From assembly GCA_000695325.1 (NCBI GenBank), contig AVPN01000507.1, forward strand, positions 1 to 49,577: 49,577 bases of DNA. The letters run 5' to 3'. The first letter of the stretch is position 1; each line of letters opens with the position of its first letter. The stretch is from Pleurobrachia bachei. Its lineage: Eukaryota > Ctenophora > Tentaculata > Cydippida > Pleurobrachiidae. The position numbers and the translations under genes are program-made. A model generated the notes under the pieces. The model was not told the DNA's origin and searched no databases. It saw only the letters and a program-made list of their open reading frames with translations. Shown here in pieces: positions 1 through 9,149 of this stretch.

Positions 1-1
1 T

Positions 2-583
2 GGTACCCAGGACGAACAGCAATATGAGGCTATCGTCCTTAATTGTGGACCGGAGGGAAGTGCAATGTTAATAAACGGGAATATGCGACAAAGGTTCCGA
101 GGCACAACGATATTTGCTAAGCCGTTACGTAATAATATGATTACTGGATATCAATATGTAATGATGTACGAACGACTATTTGAAGTAGGATTTAAGCAAT
201 TTACTTATAAGTATATTACTAATTGGTTTTACCTAATTATTAAAGAATTTAAGTGGTTGAATGACGAGGGAATAGGTATAGTAATAACACCAGAAAACCA
301 TAAGATAAATAACGAATTTGGCATAAATAATCGGGGAGAATTACGGTTAAGATTATATTTCAACTTTGGCAACATTACCCAAGGGAAAGAAGCAGAAGTT
401 AATACAAATACAGCTCTAACAATTATAAGGATAGGAAGTTATATATATTGGAATTATATTGAAAGGGAATTCTTATATGAGTCTTATATTTTGACAAGCA
501 TTAAAGACGTAATAGAAGATACAGAACCGACACTAGAAAAGGTTTTTGGCCTTTTAAATGTTCGACAAATATGGAATGTGTAA
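2..583 (+). CDS. Accessory family protein X, 3' part (5' end outside the window)
   Basis: The frame is open from the first complete codon to the stop at 581-583 and is identical to the C-terminal 193 residues of the intact X gene at 29153-29955. I do not recognise the product. Visible features are aromatic-rich helices (WFYLIIKEFKWL), a GIGIVITP segment, then a strand-like LRLRLYFNFGN segment and a C-terminal helical part. It shares this order of segments with accessory proteins Y (877-1661) and W (21600-22265), suggesting a divergent paralogous family. No signal peptide or membrane segment is seen in this part. Confidence 0.6.
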   Translation, partial: GTQDEQQYEAIVLNCGPEGSAMLINGNMRQRFRGTTIFAKPLRNNMITGYQYVMMYERLFEVGFKQFTYKYITNWFYLIIKEFKWLNDEGIGIVITPENHKINNEFGINNRGELRLRLYFNFGNITQGKEAEVNTNTALTIIRIGSYIYWNYIEREFLYESYILTSIKDVIEDTEPTLEKVFGLLNVRQIWNV

Positions 584-876
584 TAGTTATATTATAGTTA
601 TATTATAATTGAAGGTAGATTGAATGGTAATAGAATTATAATCAAGTAGTGTAGCAGTTTGATAAACTGTATTTGGGGCGTTCTGCACCCACAGCAACGT
701 CATAAGAGGGTAATAGTCCGACCTATTCCGCGATAATCATCACTCGTAATAAGATCACTGTCTCGTGTCTTATTGGGGGAAGATCGCGTACACGAAATGA
801 TCGCGTGAATGATCACGTAAATACGTGGTCTCCGCTCTATCAAATTAATTAACTTATTTCAATTGTTATAGATAGT
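584..876 (+). other. Spacer between X and Y with GATCRCGT repeats
   Basis: No gene. Three copies of GATCGCGT/GATCACGT lie at 782-789, 799-806 and 811-818, within a CG-containing patch that also carries CACGTAAATACGTG. It may be a protein-binding cluster, but nothing proves this. It ends in a pyrimidine-poor TATAG acceptor at 867-871. Confidence 0.3.
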
Positions 877-1661
877 ATGGATACAAAGGACGGAAAGTCA
901 ACAATGAAAATAAAAGAAGAAGGGAAGGAGTCTGTTTGGTTTAAAACTACAAACAAAGAATGGGGCGTAACAGGAATGGCGATAATTGGTGGAAAGCCGA
1001 GAATGTCCAGGTAAAATTAATCACAAATAAGGTTAACTAGCAAAACATATAGATGATAACTTAAATTAAAACAACACTAACCCCCTACAGGGTAGTAGAT
1101 AAGTTCTATGAAGTGAGGTATAGAAGAGAAGAACTAAGAAATGGGCCTCGATTCTGGTATCCAAATGGGGCATTTGTCAAGCAAAAGGGTAAACGCTACT
1201 TGACAGGAAATCAAACGATTGACGATGGAATAGTTGGCGAATACGAGTGGGCATGGCCGTGTGATAAAAAGTTCTCATTTGAAAGAGTGTTCTACTGGTG
1301 GTGCAGGGTGATGGATAAAATGTATGATTTGTGGATCTACGGTGTCGTGCTGGTGGAAGAGATAAAACCAGAACAGCTATTAAAAACAAAAGACTGCAGT
1401 TTTTTGAGAATAACCGGGTATGGCAACTTTGATGAGACATACTATTATCCGGGCATCACTAATGAATTATCAAAAGTCGGTGCCAAGAATGTGATAAAAT
1501 TGTTAAGATATGTAATGACCGACAAGCTAGAGTCAGCTTGGAAAGTAACAGGGCTGAAATATTTGGAAAATTTTGAAACAACCGAGGGCATGAGCATGGA
1601 CGATTTATGGAACGTTTATAGAAGTGATTCTAGCACTGCAATATTAAAGAGTGTACTATAG
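877..1661 (+). CDS. Accessory family protein Y, two exons
   Basis: Exon 1 is 877-1010 and exon 2 is 1091-1661. The 80-bp intron has a GTAAAA donor and a CCCCCTACAG acceptor, splits an AGG codon (phase 2) and gives a 234-residue product. The ATG follows a TATAG acceptor by 5 nt. Function is unrecognised. The protein is rich in Trp and Tyr (EYEWAWPCDKK, FYWWCRVMDKMYDLWIYGV) and then has an LRITGYGNFDETYYYPG segment and a helical C terminus. These parts line up in order with proteins X and W, so the three look like divergent paralogues. No signal peptide is seen. The F-box gene starts 19 nt after its stop, so both may be read from one mRNA. Confidence 0.7.
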
Positions 1662-1680
1662 TTGTGTTGGTGATAAAAGT

Positions 1681-2175
1681 ATGGAATCGCGAGAAATCAT
1701 AAAATTACCATTGGAAATATGGATAATTATTATGAAATATGTGGCCAATAAAGGTCAACTGAGATTGGTTAACAAGTATATGTACAGTTTAATTGACAAA
1801 GAGTGTGAAATTAATGTGAATTGTATATCTTACAAATTAAAGATGCCGATTAAATTAATTAAAACAATAATTCCAATGTACATACCGTTTAACTGCTTAA
1901 AAGGAAGTGAGTATTTCGTTACAGAGTGGCTAATGAAGTTAGTGGAAAGAGACAAAACCAGTCAGAAAATGCAGAGCAGGAACTATAGATATAACGAACC
2001 TCTAAGTTTCTCAGAGTGGGGGAAAATATATTATGGAGGTTTAAGAGAATATATGAAGTACCAATCTATTGAGAGAGAACTTGAGAGGGATAAAAAAACC
2101 GTGAGAGAAATTAATAATGTGTGTAGAGCATGGAAATGTAAAGTAGTAAGTTTAGAGATGCAATGGTGGATTTGA
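1681..2175 (+). CDS. F-box-like protein
   Basis: A 164-residue protein starting at ATG 1681, 19 nt after the stop of gene Y. Residues about 7-40 read KLPLEIWIIIMKYV followed by LRLVNKYMYSLID. This fits the F-box pattern LPxE-hydrophobic-helix-LxxVNKxxxxLI, the motif that binds Skp1 and joins a substrate to an SCF ubiquitin ligase. Known F-box proteins carry a second substrate-binding part; here the remaining 120 residues are charged and helical with no repeat type that I recognise (no WD40, LRR or ankyrin). Some viruses use F-box proteins to degrade host factors, so a host-manipulating role is plausible but inferred. No splice acceptor lies directly before this ATG, unlike most neighbours. 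The spacer after it holds an inverted repeat. Confidence 0.62.
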   Translation: MESREIIKLPLEIWIIIMKYVANKGQLRLVNKYMYSLIDKECEINVNCISYKLKMPIKLIKTIIPMYIPFNCLKGSEYFVTEWLMKLVERDKTSQKMQSRNYRYNEPLSFSEWGKIYYGGLREYMKYQSIERELERDKKTVREINNVCRAWKCKVVSLEMQWWI

Positions 2176-2194
2176 ATTTTTGGGCCTGGCAAGG

Positions 2195-2290
2195 CCCCGA
2201 CCCGAGAATAACCAAACTGGACCGCTATTTATATGACGTATTGCAATCACACACAACGGGTGATCAAATTTGATCTGATCTCGGGTCGGG
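2195..2290 (+). promoter_or_regulatory. Inverted repeat and palindrome upstream of gag
   Basis: CCCGACCCGAGA (2196-2207) and TCTCGGGTCGGG (2279-2290) form a perfect 12-bp inverted repeat with a 71-nt interior. The interior holds a 14-bp perfect palindrome GATCAAATTTGATC (2262-2275), a TTTATA-type element and an ATGACGTATTGCAAT block (CRE- and C/EBP-like). It could be an RNA structure in the unspliced transcript or an internal control region for gag. Neither is proven. Confidence 0.45.
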
Positions 2291-2355
2291 TGGCGAAGGA
2301 ATCGCGAGTATTTATGAATATATATATTAACTAACACACTTAATCGTTTAGCAAT

Positions 2356-5160
2356 ATGTCAGCAGCCGACACAGCCCTAGCCCTAAAGGAAGCAAGCGAG
2401 ACGATTGACGCGACTCGGAAGGAGCTAGCAGCACAAGAAGAGAAAGTGACAACAATAACTAATAAGTATAGCGCGCTAAAGTTGAAATATAATTCACTAA
2501 AGCAGGAAGCAGACAATCTCAAGAAAGGGAACGAGGAATTGAGAAAAGAGCTACAACACCAATCAGGTAAATTAGATGAACTCAATAGTAGAGTGGAACA
2601 ACTAGTAGAACAAGGAGATTTGGAGGCCAACAAAAACGTTGACCTAAGGAGGAGGTTGGAGAATTATAAACAACAAGCTGGGGAGGAGACAGCAAGAGAA
2701 GAAGCATGGCAGGAACGGAGTGAACAATGGAATAATCTTAAAGAAGAGAAAAACGAAATGATAAGTAAATTAAACAGTGAAAACGTACAGTTAAGGGCTA
2801 TCCAACGTGATTTACAAGCTGAAGCAGAACGAATGAAGTTTGAAATTACGGAGTCAGCAAAACAAGCTATTTCCGAAAAAGCTAGATTAGTTAGACAGAT
2901 AACTGGGTTTGAAGAAGAAAGGAGTGCAGTGACCATGGAGTTCAACTCCATACAGAGTCGACTGAACGAATGTAATTATGAAAATGAGCAACGTAAGGGC
3001 CATATATCTAAACTAGAGAACCTACTTAACAAGGAAAAGGGCGATAAGTTATGGACAGAAAAACAAATGGGGGCACTGAATAGTGAATACCTCGATCTAG
3101 CTGATAAGTATAAGACTTTAGAGATCAAATACACTCGGCTAAGAAATAAAAATGAAGAACTAAAGCAGTTAACTAAAGCCCTAAAACAGTTATGTGAGGA
3201 ACTTAAAGGATCCCTGAAAAATAGAGATGTAGACGTGGAGACCATATTTGAAAGAGTAGACCAGGCGCAACTATTGAATGACAGTATGGCAGAAGTGCCA
3301 CCTGAGGATATAGTAGGTGCTATAAAACGAGACAGGACTAGGACTACATATGAACTGATAATGGAACCAGAGGGAAATAAAAATGATAGACATATAAGCT
3401 TTAAATTAGAGACTCTGGATAAAGAATTAAGTAACGCGGAAGAGGACCAAAGGCAGACAGACTTGGTCGAGGAAATTATGGACGTTCCCGACATCAACCA
3501 AGAAAATCTGGGCGCCCTAATTAGCGATATAGCTATAGAAAACACACAAGATACCACAACACAATATGCACACACACAGAATATGGAAACACAAGACACC
3601 GAAACACAAGACACAGAAACACAAGACACTAAAACACAAGATACAGAGGTAACTACTGACATTAATACAGGAATTCAGAATGGTAGTACAACCGTAAGCA
3701 TCATTAGTGACATCACAAACTATAGGGAAGCAAAACAAGATGATGACGAGGTGAACAAATCTACAGAAGGGGAGGAAGAAGGTAAGGAGGACTTACTGAA
3801 CGTTTCTTTAATAGACAACATGAATCGAATGTCCATATCGACAGCCCTAGAAATGAGCAAAACACCATATAGTGATACTACATTCAAATCCAGGAAAGAA
3901 AGAGAGAGACAAAAAGCAAATAGTGAGACTATTAATGCTATAAAAGAGTATCCATGTCGGAAACCAGCAATATTTAAACCAGGGGGTGGTATTACAATTA
4001 AGAACTATCTTAGGATCTTTGATAACTACTGTAATGCAGCGAACATAGTAGATGATAAGAAAAGGCTAGATATTCTATTCACATTCCTATCACCCGAAGC
4101 GCAAATGAAAGCAGAAACAATGGGAGTGAGGCTTGAAGAAATAACACAAACGACAGACATTACGGAAATTCGAGAAAAACTATTGGTCGCACTTACTGAC
4201 CATAGCGACACGGCAAATGCAAAGGTTAAGCTATTAAACGCCAGCCAGAAGAATGATGAATCAATGTCAGATTACGCGACACGATTAAAGTTATTGGCAA
4301 ATCAGGCCTACGTAGATACCAAGAAGGACCGAGTTAAAGAGGAAATACTATATGACAAATTTGTCACGGGTATTAACGATAGAACACTAGCGGTACAGAT
4401 ACAGCTTCAGAAGCCCAAAACTTTTCAACAGGCACTTACGTTAGCAATGGAGCTGGAAGCGTCATTAGTGAGTCGACAAGATAATGATAGGAGAAGAGAA
4501 GTAGAAGACATAATGGAGATAAGTCAAAGCAATAACAATAATACGCAAACACGGGGTGAGAATCCAGGACAAAACAGACAGCAGAATACCAGGCCGACAT
4601 TCAACCCTGATATAGAATGTTATAGGTGCGGCAAACTAGGACACATTAGGAGGGACTGCACAGTGATACTACAGTGCAAGAGATGTGGTAAATCCGGTCA
4701 TATTACGGAGCAGTGTTACTTGTTAAAAGTAGCAACGAATGTTAGGGACATACCTCGCTTCAATAATAATCGTAATTGGAGTCAGAATCAGGGTCGGCCA
4801 CAAAATAATTGGCAGCCAGGCCAATACCAACCACAACAAAATTGGAATCAAAGGAACAGACCTCAGTATAATGGGGCCAATAACCAAACCCCATGGCAAA
4901 GCAGACCTAACTGGAACAATAATAACCAGCAATGGGGCCGGTCTAACACATATAACGGTGGTTCATCTAGAGGGACATGGCAAAATAGACCATGGACTAA
5001 TCAAGGGAGGAATGTACAAAACAACGGACAGAATAACAGGAATAGACAAGGCGGCAAAGAAGAGGAATGGACTGCACGGTTCCTAGACGAACGAGGGCAA
5101 GCGATAAATAATTTGAGAGAGAAATATATGGAAGGAGAAACAGGGAGTCAAAATTTTTAG
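2356..5160 (+). CDS. gag: Gag polyprotein with long coiled coil and two zinc knuckles
   Basis: Structural protein of 934 residues, long for a Gypsy-type Gag (often 300-500). Residues 1 to about 300 are heptad-like, rich in Glu, Lys and Gln, and predicted to form a long coiled coil. About 300-530 is acidic and contains four TQDTE/TQDTK repeats near 412-431. About 530-730 matches a retrotransposon capsid region (YPCRKPAIFKPGGG, then FDNYCNAANI). Two CCHC knuckles follow: CYRCGKLGHIRRDC at 755-768 and CKRCGKSGHITEQC at 774-787, which bind genomic RNA. The tail is Asn/Gln/Trp/Arg-rich. The ATG lies 4 nt after a TTTAG acceptor (2351), suggesting translation from a spliced message. The stop at 5158 sits on the frameshift site leading into pol. 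An apparent 115-codon overlapping frame at 4739 is a composition by-product. Confidence 0.93.
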   Translation: MSAADTALALKEASETIDATRKELAAQEEKVTTITNKYSALKLKYNSLKQEADNLKKGNEELRKELQHQSGKLDELNSRVEQLVEQGDLEANKNVDLRRRLENYKQQAGEETAREEAWQERSEQWNNLKEEKNEMISKLNSENVQLRAIQRDLQAEAERMKFEITESAKQAISEKARLVRQITGFEEERSAVTMEFNSIQSRLNECNYENEQRKGHISKLENLLNKEKGDKLWTEKQMGALNSEYLDLADKYKTLEIKYTRLRNKNEELKQLTKALKQLCEELKGSLKNRDVDVETIFERVDQAQLLNDSMAEVPPEDIVGAIKRDRTRTTYELIMEPEGNKNDRHISFKLETLDKELSNAEEDQRQTDLVEEIMDVPDINQENLGALISDIAIENTQDTTTQYAHTQNMETQDTETQDTETQDTKTQDTEVTTDINTGIQNGSTTVSIISDITNYREAKQDDDEVNKSTEGEEEGKEDLLNVSLIDNMNRMSISTALEMSKTPYSDTTFKSRKERERQKANSETINAIKEYPCRKPAIFKPGGGITIKNYLRIFDNYCNAANIVDDKKRLDILFTFLSPEAQMKAETMGVRLEEITQTTDITEIREKLLVALTDHSDTANAKVKLLNASQKNDESMSDYATRLKLLANQAYVDTKKDRVKEEILYDKFVTGINDRTLAVQIQLQKPKTFQQALTLAMELEASLVSRQDNDRRREVEDIMEISQSNNNNTQTRGENPGQNRQQNTRPTFNPDIECYRCGKLGHIRRDCTVILQCKRCGKSGHITEQCYLLKVATNVRDIPRFNNNRNWSQNQGRPQNNWQPGQYQPQQNWNQRNRPQYNGANNQTPWQSRPNWNNNNQQWGRSNTYNGGSSRGTWQNRPWTNQGRNVQNNGQNNRNRQGGKEEEWTARFLDERGQAINNLREKYMEGETGSQNF

Positions 5161-5195
5161 ATGGGGTCTCTGAGCATGATGAGGACTCAGGGACC
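5151..5195 (+). promoter_or_regulatory. -1 ribosomal frameshift signal joining gag to pol
   Basis: The heptamer A AAT TTT (5151-5157, spaced by gag codons) fits the X XXY YYZ slippery rule. The gag stop TAG follows directly. After a 7-nt spacer, GGTCTCTGAG (5165-5174) pairs with CTCAGGGACC (5186-5195), giving a 10-bp stem with one G-U pair and an 11-nt loop. The pol frame is exactly -1 to gag and open from here on. Confidence 0.85.
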
Positions 5196-8100
5196 GAGAA
5201 CACGGAACTAGTTAATGTGTCTAGTGGATATTTAAATATTCCCGTTATCATACAAGGTATCGGTAAAGTGTTCGGTCTAATTGACACAGGCAGCAAGTCA
5301 AGCATAATAAGTGCTAATATAGTAAGAGATAAATCGAAATTAGCACACTCTAGTGTGATGTTGAAAGGCGCAAATGGATCAAACATAACAAATTATGGTA
5401 GAATAGAGGAATTGAATATTAACATAGATGGGACAGACTTTAGCACACCAATATTAGTAGCAAGCATAGAACAACCACTTATCCTGGGAATAGAATTCTT
5501 AAAACAATATAAATTCAGTGTAGACTGTGATAAGCTTGAAATACGGAACGAAAAATTAAGGGTCCCATTGACGACAAGTCGAGACATAAAAAGAAGGTCA
5601 GAAATATATAATATAGAAGCAGTAACAATAAACAAGAACACACGCATAAGATGCAAAATAAAGGATGACATGAAACTGCCTGGCACATTTATATTATATC
5701 CAAACCAATGGTGTACCGCATCAGGCAAAACAGAGGCGTACATCTGTAACATAACAGAAAATGAATTTGAAATGGAGGCAGAACATGACGGGATATATCC
5801 GATAGAGATAGGAAAAAACCAACCTCTCGCATATATCGAAGATTTTAAACTGCCCAAGGTAGAACAGAAGGAGGTCGCAGATGATTTGGAGGAAATTTAT
5901 AAGTTAATGAACATCGAGGGGAATGGAAACATAAACGAAGCCGAAAAGAAGCAACTAAAGACGCTGATAAAAGAATATCAAGACATATTTAGTACTACGC
6001 CCATTGATATAGGAGTGTGCACACTATATAACCACAAGATTAAACTTAAGGAGGACAAGGTAATAAGGATACCACCACGACCGATTCCAAGTCTGGTTTT
6101 TGAGAGATTAAAAGTACTAATCCTGGAAATGCTCGAGGCCGGGATTTTGGAACATTCAGATAGTGATTTTAATAGCCCCATCGTACCGGTCAAAAAGCCG
6201 AGCAAACCGGGACAAACTGAGCCACAGTATAGATTTTGTCTAGACTTTAGAGCGCTAAACGATAACACTAAAATGTCCGAATACCCTTTACCAAGGATTA
6301 ATGAGTTACAGACAGTATTTGGAGGTGCTAAGTATTATTCTTCCTGTGACCTGGCATCATCCTTCTACCAGGTACCTTTAGCAGAAGAAAGCAGGGATTG
6401 TACAACGTTTAGAATCATCGGATTAGGAACATATAGACTAACAAGAATGGTACAAGGGGCAAAGAATAGCGCGTTCGCCATGCAGAACGTAATGGATAGG
6501 GTATTTGAGGGAATCGAGAGAGGAACGGTTAAATGCTATATAGATGATATATTATCAGCAGCAGACACAGTGGAGGCAGCACTGGATAAACTACGACTAA
6601 TATTTGAGAGATTGAGATGGGCTAATTTAAAATTGTCAGCAAAGAAATGTTATTTACTACAGTCATCGATAACTTTTTGTGGAGTCAAATTAACGCAAAA
6701 AGGGATAGAGGTAAACAAAGCGAAAATTCAAGCAATTCAGGAAATGGCGATACCAAAGACAAAGAAACAGGTCCAGTCGTTTCTGGGAGCAGCCAATTTT
6801 TGGAGAAAATTTATAAATAAACATGCAGAATATGCAAAGGGTCTCACTGAAACATTGAAATCACAACCATTCAAAATGACTAAGGAAGCTATAGAATCAT
6901 TTACTAAACTGAAGGAATGCCTTACGAAGGCACCAATTTTAGGATACCCTAATGAGGAAGGGAAATTCATCCTAGATTGCGACGCAAGTGACTTTTGTAT
7001 TGGAGCATGTCTAAGTCAAGAGCAAGGGGACGAGACTAAACCTATAGCATATGCATCTAAATGTCTGGGACCCTCAGAGATAAAATGGGCGGTTTTCAGA
7101 AAAGAGTTTTATGCTATATACTTCTTTGTAAATAAATTCAGGTGGTACCTATTTGGAAGGAAATTCACGGTCAATACGGATCACAAGGGATTAACATTTG
7201 AAAGAGCCCTTAATAAAAGGACAAGTCATGACGTCCTACTTAGATGGGCATTAGAATTGTCTACCTTTGAATTCGATATAATATATAAGAAGGGCAGTGA
7301 AAACAACAACGCAGACATGTTATCGCGGTTACCACACACTAGCGACGAATATTATGACTTCTTTGTGGAGAATATAATTGCCCAAAGCAAAAGGCATGCA
7401 TTACCATTGAAATATAAGAAGGCAGAATTAGACAAATTTGAAGAAGAGAATCATAATGATAATACCGAGATCCTAAACGAAGTGAATATAGATTTGCCCA
7501 CTACGGAGAATCTGCACATCATTGAGCTGGCCAGGAAACCTGTAGAGATTATAGAGGCACAGAAGAAAGACGAGACGATTCAGACAGTGGTACAATGGAT
7601 AACAAATAATTTGACAGTAGAGAAACCGAACACATTACCATTGGAATTACGGCAGTATCATGCAAAACGAGGATTACTGAAAGTAAAAGACGGCATACTA
7701 TTAAGGTTATACATTAACACAAAAACCAACGCAGCAAGTGAACTAATATGTGTCCCAAAATCAGAGATAGAAAAAGTAGTTAAGCAGACGCATGAGCTAC
7801 ATAACAGACATATGGGGTCAACGAAAACATTACATGCAGTTAGGGAGAATTTCTATTTTCCCAATATGAAAGAACGTGTGGAGGGAATCGTACAGACATG
7901 CATGGTATGTTTTAAAGTGAATGTATCCAGATCGCCTAAGGATATACCAAAAATGGGGGGCGAGGTTTATAATTACCCCAATATCATGATTTCAACTGAC
8001 ATTTTACAAGTTAGCAAAGAAAATGACTATGGAAAGGTGCTGGTAACTATAGATAGCTTCTCTAAATGGACTGCGATTAGTATTTTAAGAAAAGGTACTG

Positions 8101-9011
8101 CAAAAGAAGTAGCTAAAGCCCTCCTGAAAGATTGGATTAGCATACATGGAGTGCCAGTATACATAAAATCAGACAACGGGAAGTGCTTCAAAGAGGCAGA
8201 ACTTATTAAGGAATTATGGCGTGTCTTAGGGGTAGAGACTAGGTATACTAGTCCATACAATCCAAGGGCAAACGGACAAGTAGAAAGAATGAATGGAACG
8301 ATCTTGCAAATACTTAGAAAGGTGTCAATGAAAAATCCAGAGAAGTGGAAAAATGCAATCCCATTGATAACTCTAGCAATCAATACAAGTGTCAGCAAAA
8401 ATACAAATATGACACCTGCAGAATTAATGATGGGCAGAAACATTAAAGGAATAGACGCGATAACTTTAGGCATACACAGGTCTAATTTTTATCTAGACGG
8501 GCATCATTATAAGTCAGAACAATATAAAAAACTATTGAATATCTACGAAATAGTGGCACAAGAAACGGGGCTACGATGGAAAGCATATAAATCCGCGTAT
8601 GATATAAACAAAAGGACAACAGCCATAAAGGAAGGAGACAAGGTACTAGTACACAGACCAATTAAAACACAGAATCTCTATTATAAGCTAGATCATGGAT
8701 TTCTGGGCCCATTTATAGTGGAAAAAATATACAGCGAACATACAATGCTCTTAGCGGACCCGACAACTAGAGAAACTAGAATAGAGAATAGGAGTCTTAT
8801 CAAAAAGATCCCAGACACAATTCGTGAGGAGGCAGAAGGAGAAGATGAGATGAAGCCACAGGATGATAACGGTGAAAACAACGAAGAAGAAAATATATCA
8901 AGCGACGAAGAGACAGAAGAACCTGGGGTGGCGATAGACAACCAAGAGGAGGGAAAGAGCTACACAAGACGAGGAAGACAGATCAGAGAACCAGAACGAT
9001 ATGGAACTTAA
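5157..9011 (+). CDS. pol: Pol: protease, reverse transcriptase, RNase H, integrase (made as Gag-Pol)
   Basis: About 1284 residues after the -1 shift; first pol-only codon at 5157. Residue numbers here count from the GTG at 5217. Aspartic protease DTG is at 23-25. RT shows FCLDFRALND, YPLPRI and the catalytic YIDD box at 441-444. RNase H carries FILDCDASDF and TDHKG. Integrase has a zinc-binding HHCC (last cysteines 895 and 898) and catalytic Asp 928, Asp 986 and Glu 1023 (D-D-36-E, one longer than the usual 35). A GPY/F-type module (GFLGPFIVEKI) follows, with no chromodomain. The PR-RT-RH-IN order is that of Ty3/Gypsy and retroviruses. The C terminus is acidic and then basic. All catalytic residues are present, so it looks intact. 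Confidence 0.95.
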   Translation, partial: LDGVSEHDEDSGTENTELVNVSSGYLNIPVIIQGIGKVFGLIDTGSKSSIISANIVRDKSKLAHSSVMLKGANGSNITNYGRIEELNINIDGTDFSTPILVASIEQPLILGIEFLKQYKFSVDCDKLEIRNEKLRVPLTTSRDIKRRSEIYNIEAVTINKNTRIRCKIKDDMKLPGTFILYPNQWCTASGKTEAYICNITENEFEMEAEHDGIYPIEIGKNQPLAYIEDFKLPKVEQKEVADDLEEIYKLMNIEGNGNINEAEKKQLKTLIKEYQDIFSTTPIDIGVCTLYNHKIKLKEDKVIRIPPRPIPSLVFERLKVLILEMLEAGILEHSDSDFNSPIVPVKKPSKPGQTEPQYRFCLDFRALNDNTKMSEYPLPRINELQTVFGGAKYYSSCDLASSFYQVPLAEESRDCTTFRIIGLGTYRLTRMVQGAKNSAFAMQNVMDRVFEGIERGTVKCYIDDILSAADTVEAALDKLRLIFERLRWANLKLSAKKCYLLQSSITFCGVKLTQKGIEVNKAKIQAIQEMAIPKTKKQVQSFLGAANFWRKFINKHAEYAKGLTETLKSQPFKMTKEAIESFTKLKECLTKAPILGYPNEEGKFILDCDASDFCIGACLSQEQGDETKPIAYASKCLGPSEIKWAVFRKEFYAIYFFVNKFRWYLFGRKFTVNTDHKGLTFERALNKRTSHDVLLRWALELSTFEFDIIYKKGSENNNADMLSRLPHTSDEYYDFFVENIIAQSKRHALPLKYKKAELDKFEEENHNDNTEILNEVNIDLPTTENLHIIELARKPVEIIEAQKKDETIQTVVQWITNNLTVEKPNTLPLELRQYHAKRGLLKVKDGILLRLYINTKTNAASELICVPKSEIEKVVKQTHELHNRHMGSTKTLHAVRENFYFPNMKERVEGIVQTCMVCFKVNVSRSPKDIPKMGGEVYNYPNIMISTDILQVSKENDYGKVLVTIDSFSKWTAISILRKGTAKEVAKALLKDWISIHGVPVYIKSDNGKCFKEAELIKELWRVLGVETRYTSPYNPRANGQVERMNGTILQILRKVSMKNPEKWKNAIPLITLAINTSVSKNTNMTPAELMMGRNIKGIDAITLGIHRSNFYLDGHHYKSEQYKKLLNIYEIVAQETGLRWKAYKSAYDINKRTTAIKEGDKVLVHRPIKTQNLYYKLDHGFLGPFIVEKIYSEHTMLLADPTTRETRIENRSLIKKIPDTIREEAEGEDEMKPQDDNGENNEEENISSDEETEEPGVAIDNQEEGKSYTRRGRQIREPERYGT

Positions 9012-9110
9012 GACATATAGAATCTGATATAATATTTATTACTGTGTATTTATGTAAAATTAATGTGTAACTATTTATCAATTATAATTAAGATACTGAT
9101 ATTATGTTAT

Positions 9111-9149
9111 TATTTTAGAATGAATGAGATGGCTAAAACAAGGCAATGA
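9111..9149 (+). promoter_or_regulatory. Splice acceptor and overlapping short uORF before the first envelope gene
   Basis: TTATTTTAG ends at 9118. A 9-codon upstream frame starts at ATG 9120 and stops with TGA at 9147-9149, overlapping the envelope ATG (9146-9148) as ATGA. This arrangement could support stop-restart translation, or the uORF may simply be skipped. Confidence 0.4.

Noticed and set aside
1651-1680. N-terminal extension of the F-box protein from a GTG codon overlapping Y
   Set aside because: Overlaps the Y stop region and has no ATG; ATG at 1681 places the F-box directly at the N terminus.
4739-5086. 115-codon + frame overlapping the end of gag
   Set aside because: Shadow of the Asn/Gln-rich gag tail; no start context or acceptor, low complexity.
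2976-5386. Reverse-strand frames opposite gag and pol
   Set aside because: No domains, and they mirror the A-rich codon bias of the real genes; Ser/Leu/Val-rich shadows.
5560-6000. dUTPase or extra domain between protease and RT
   Set aside because: The segment lacks dUTPase motifs and looks like the usual Gypsy spacer.
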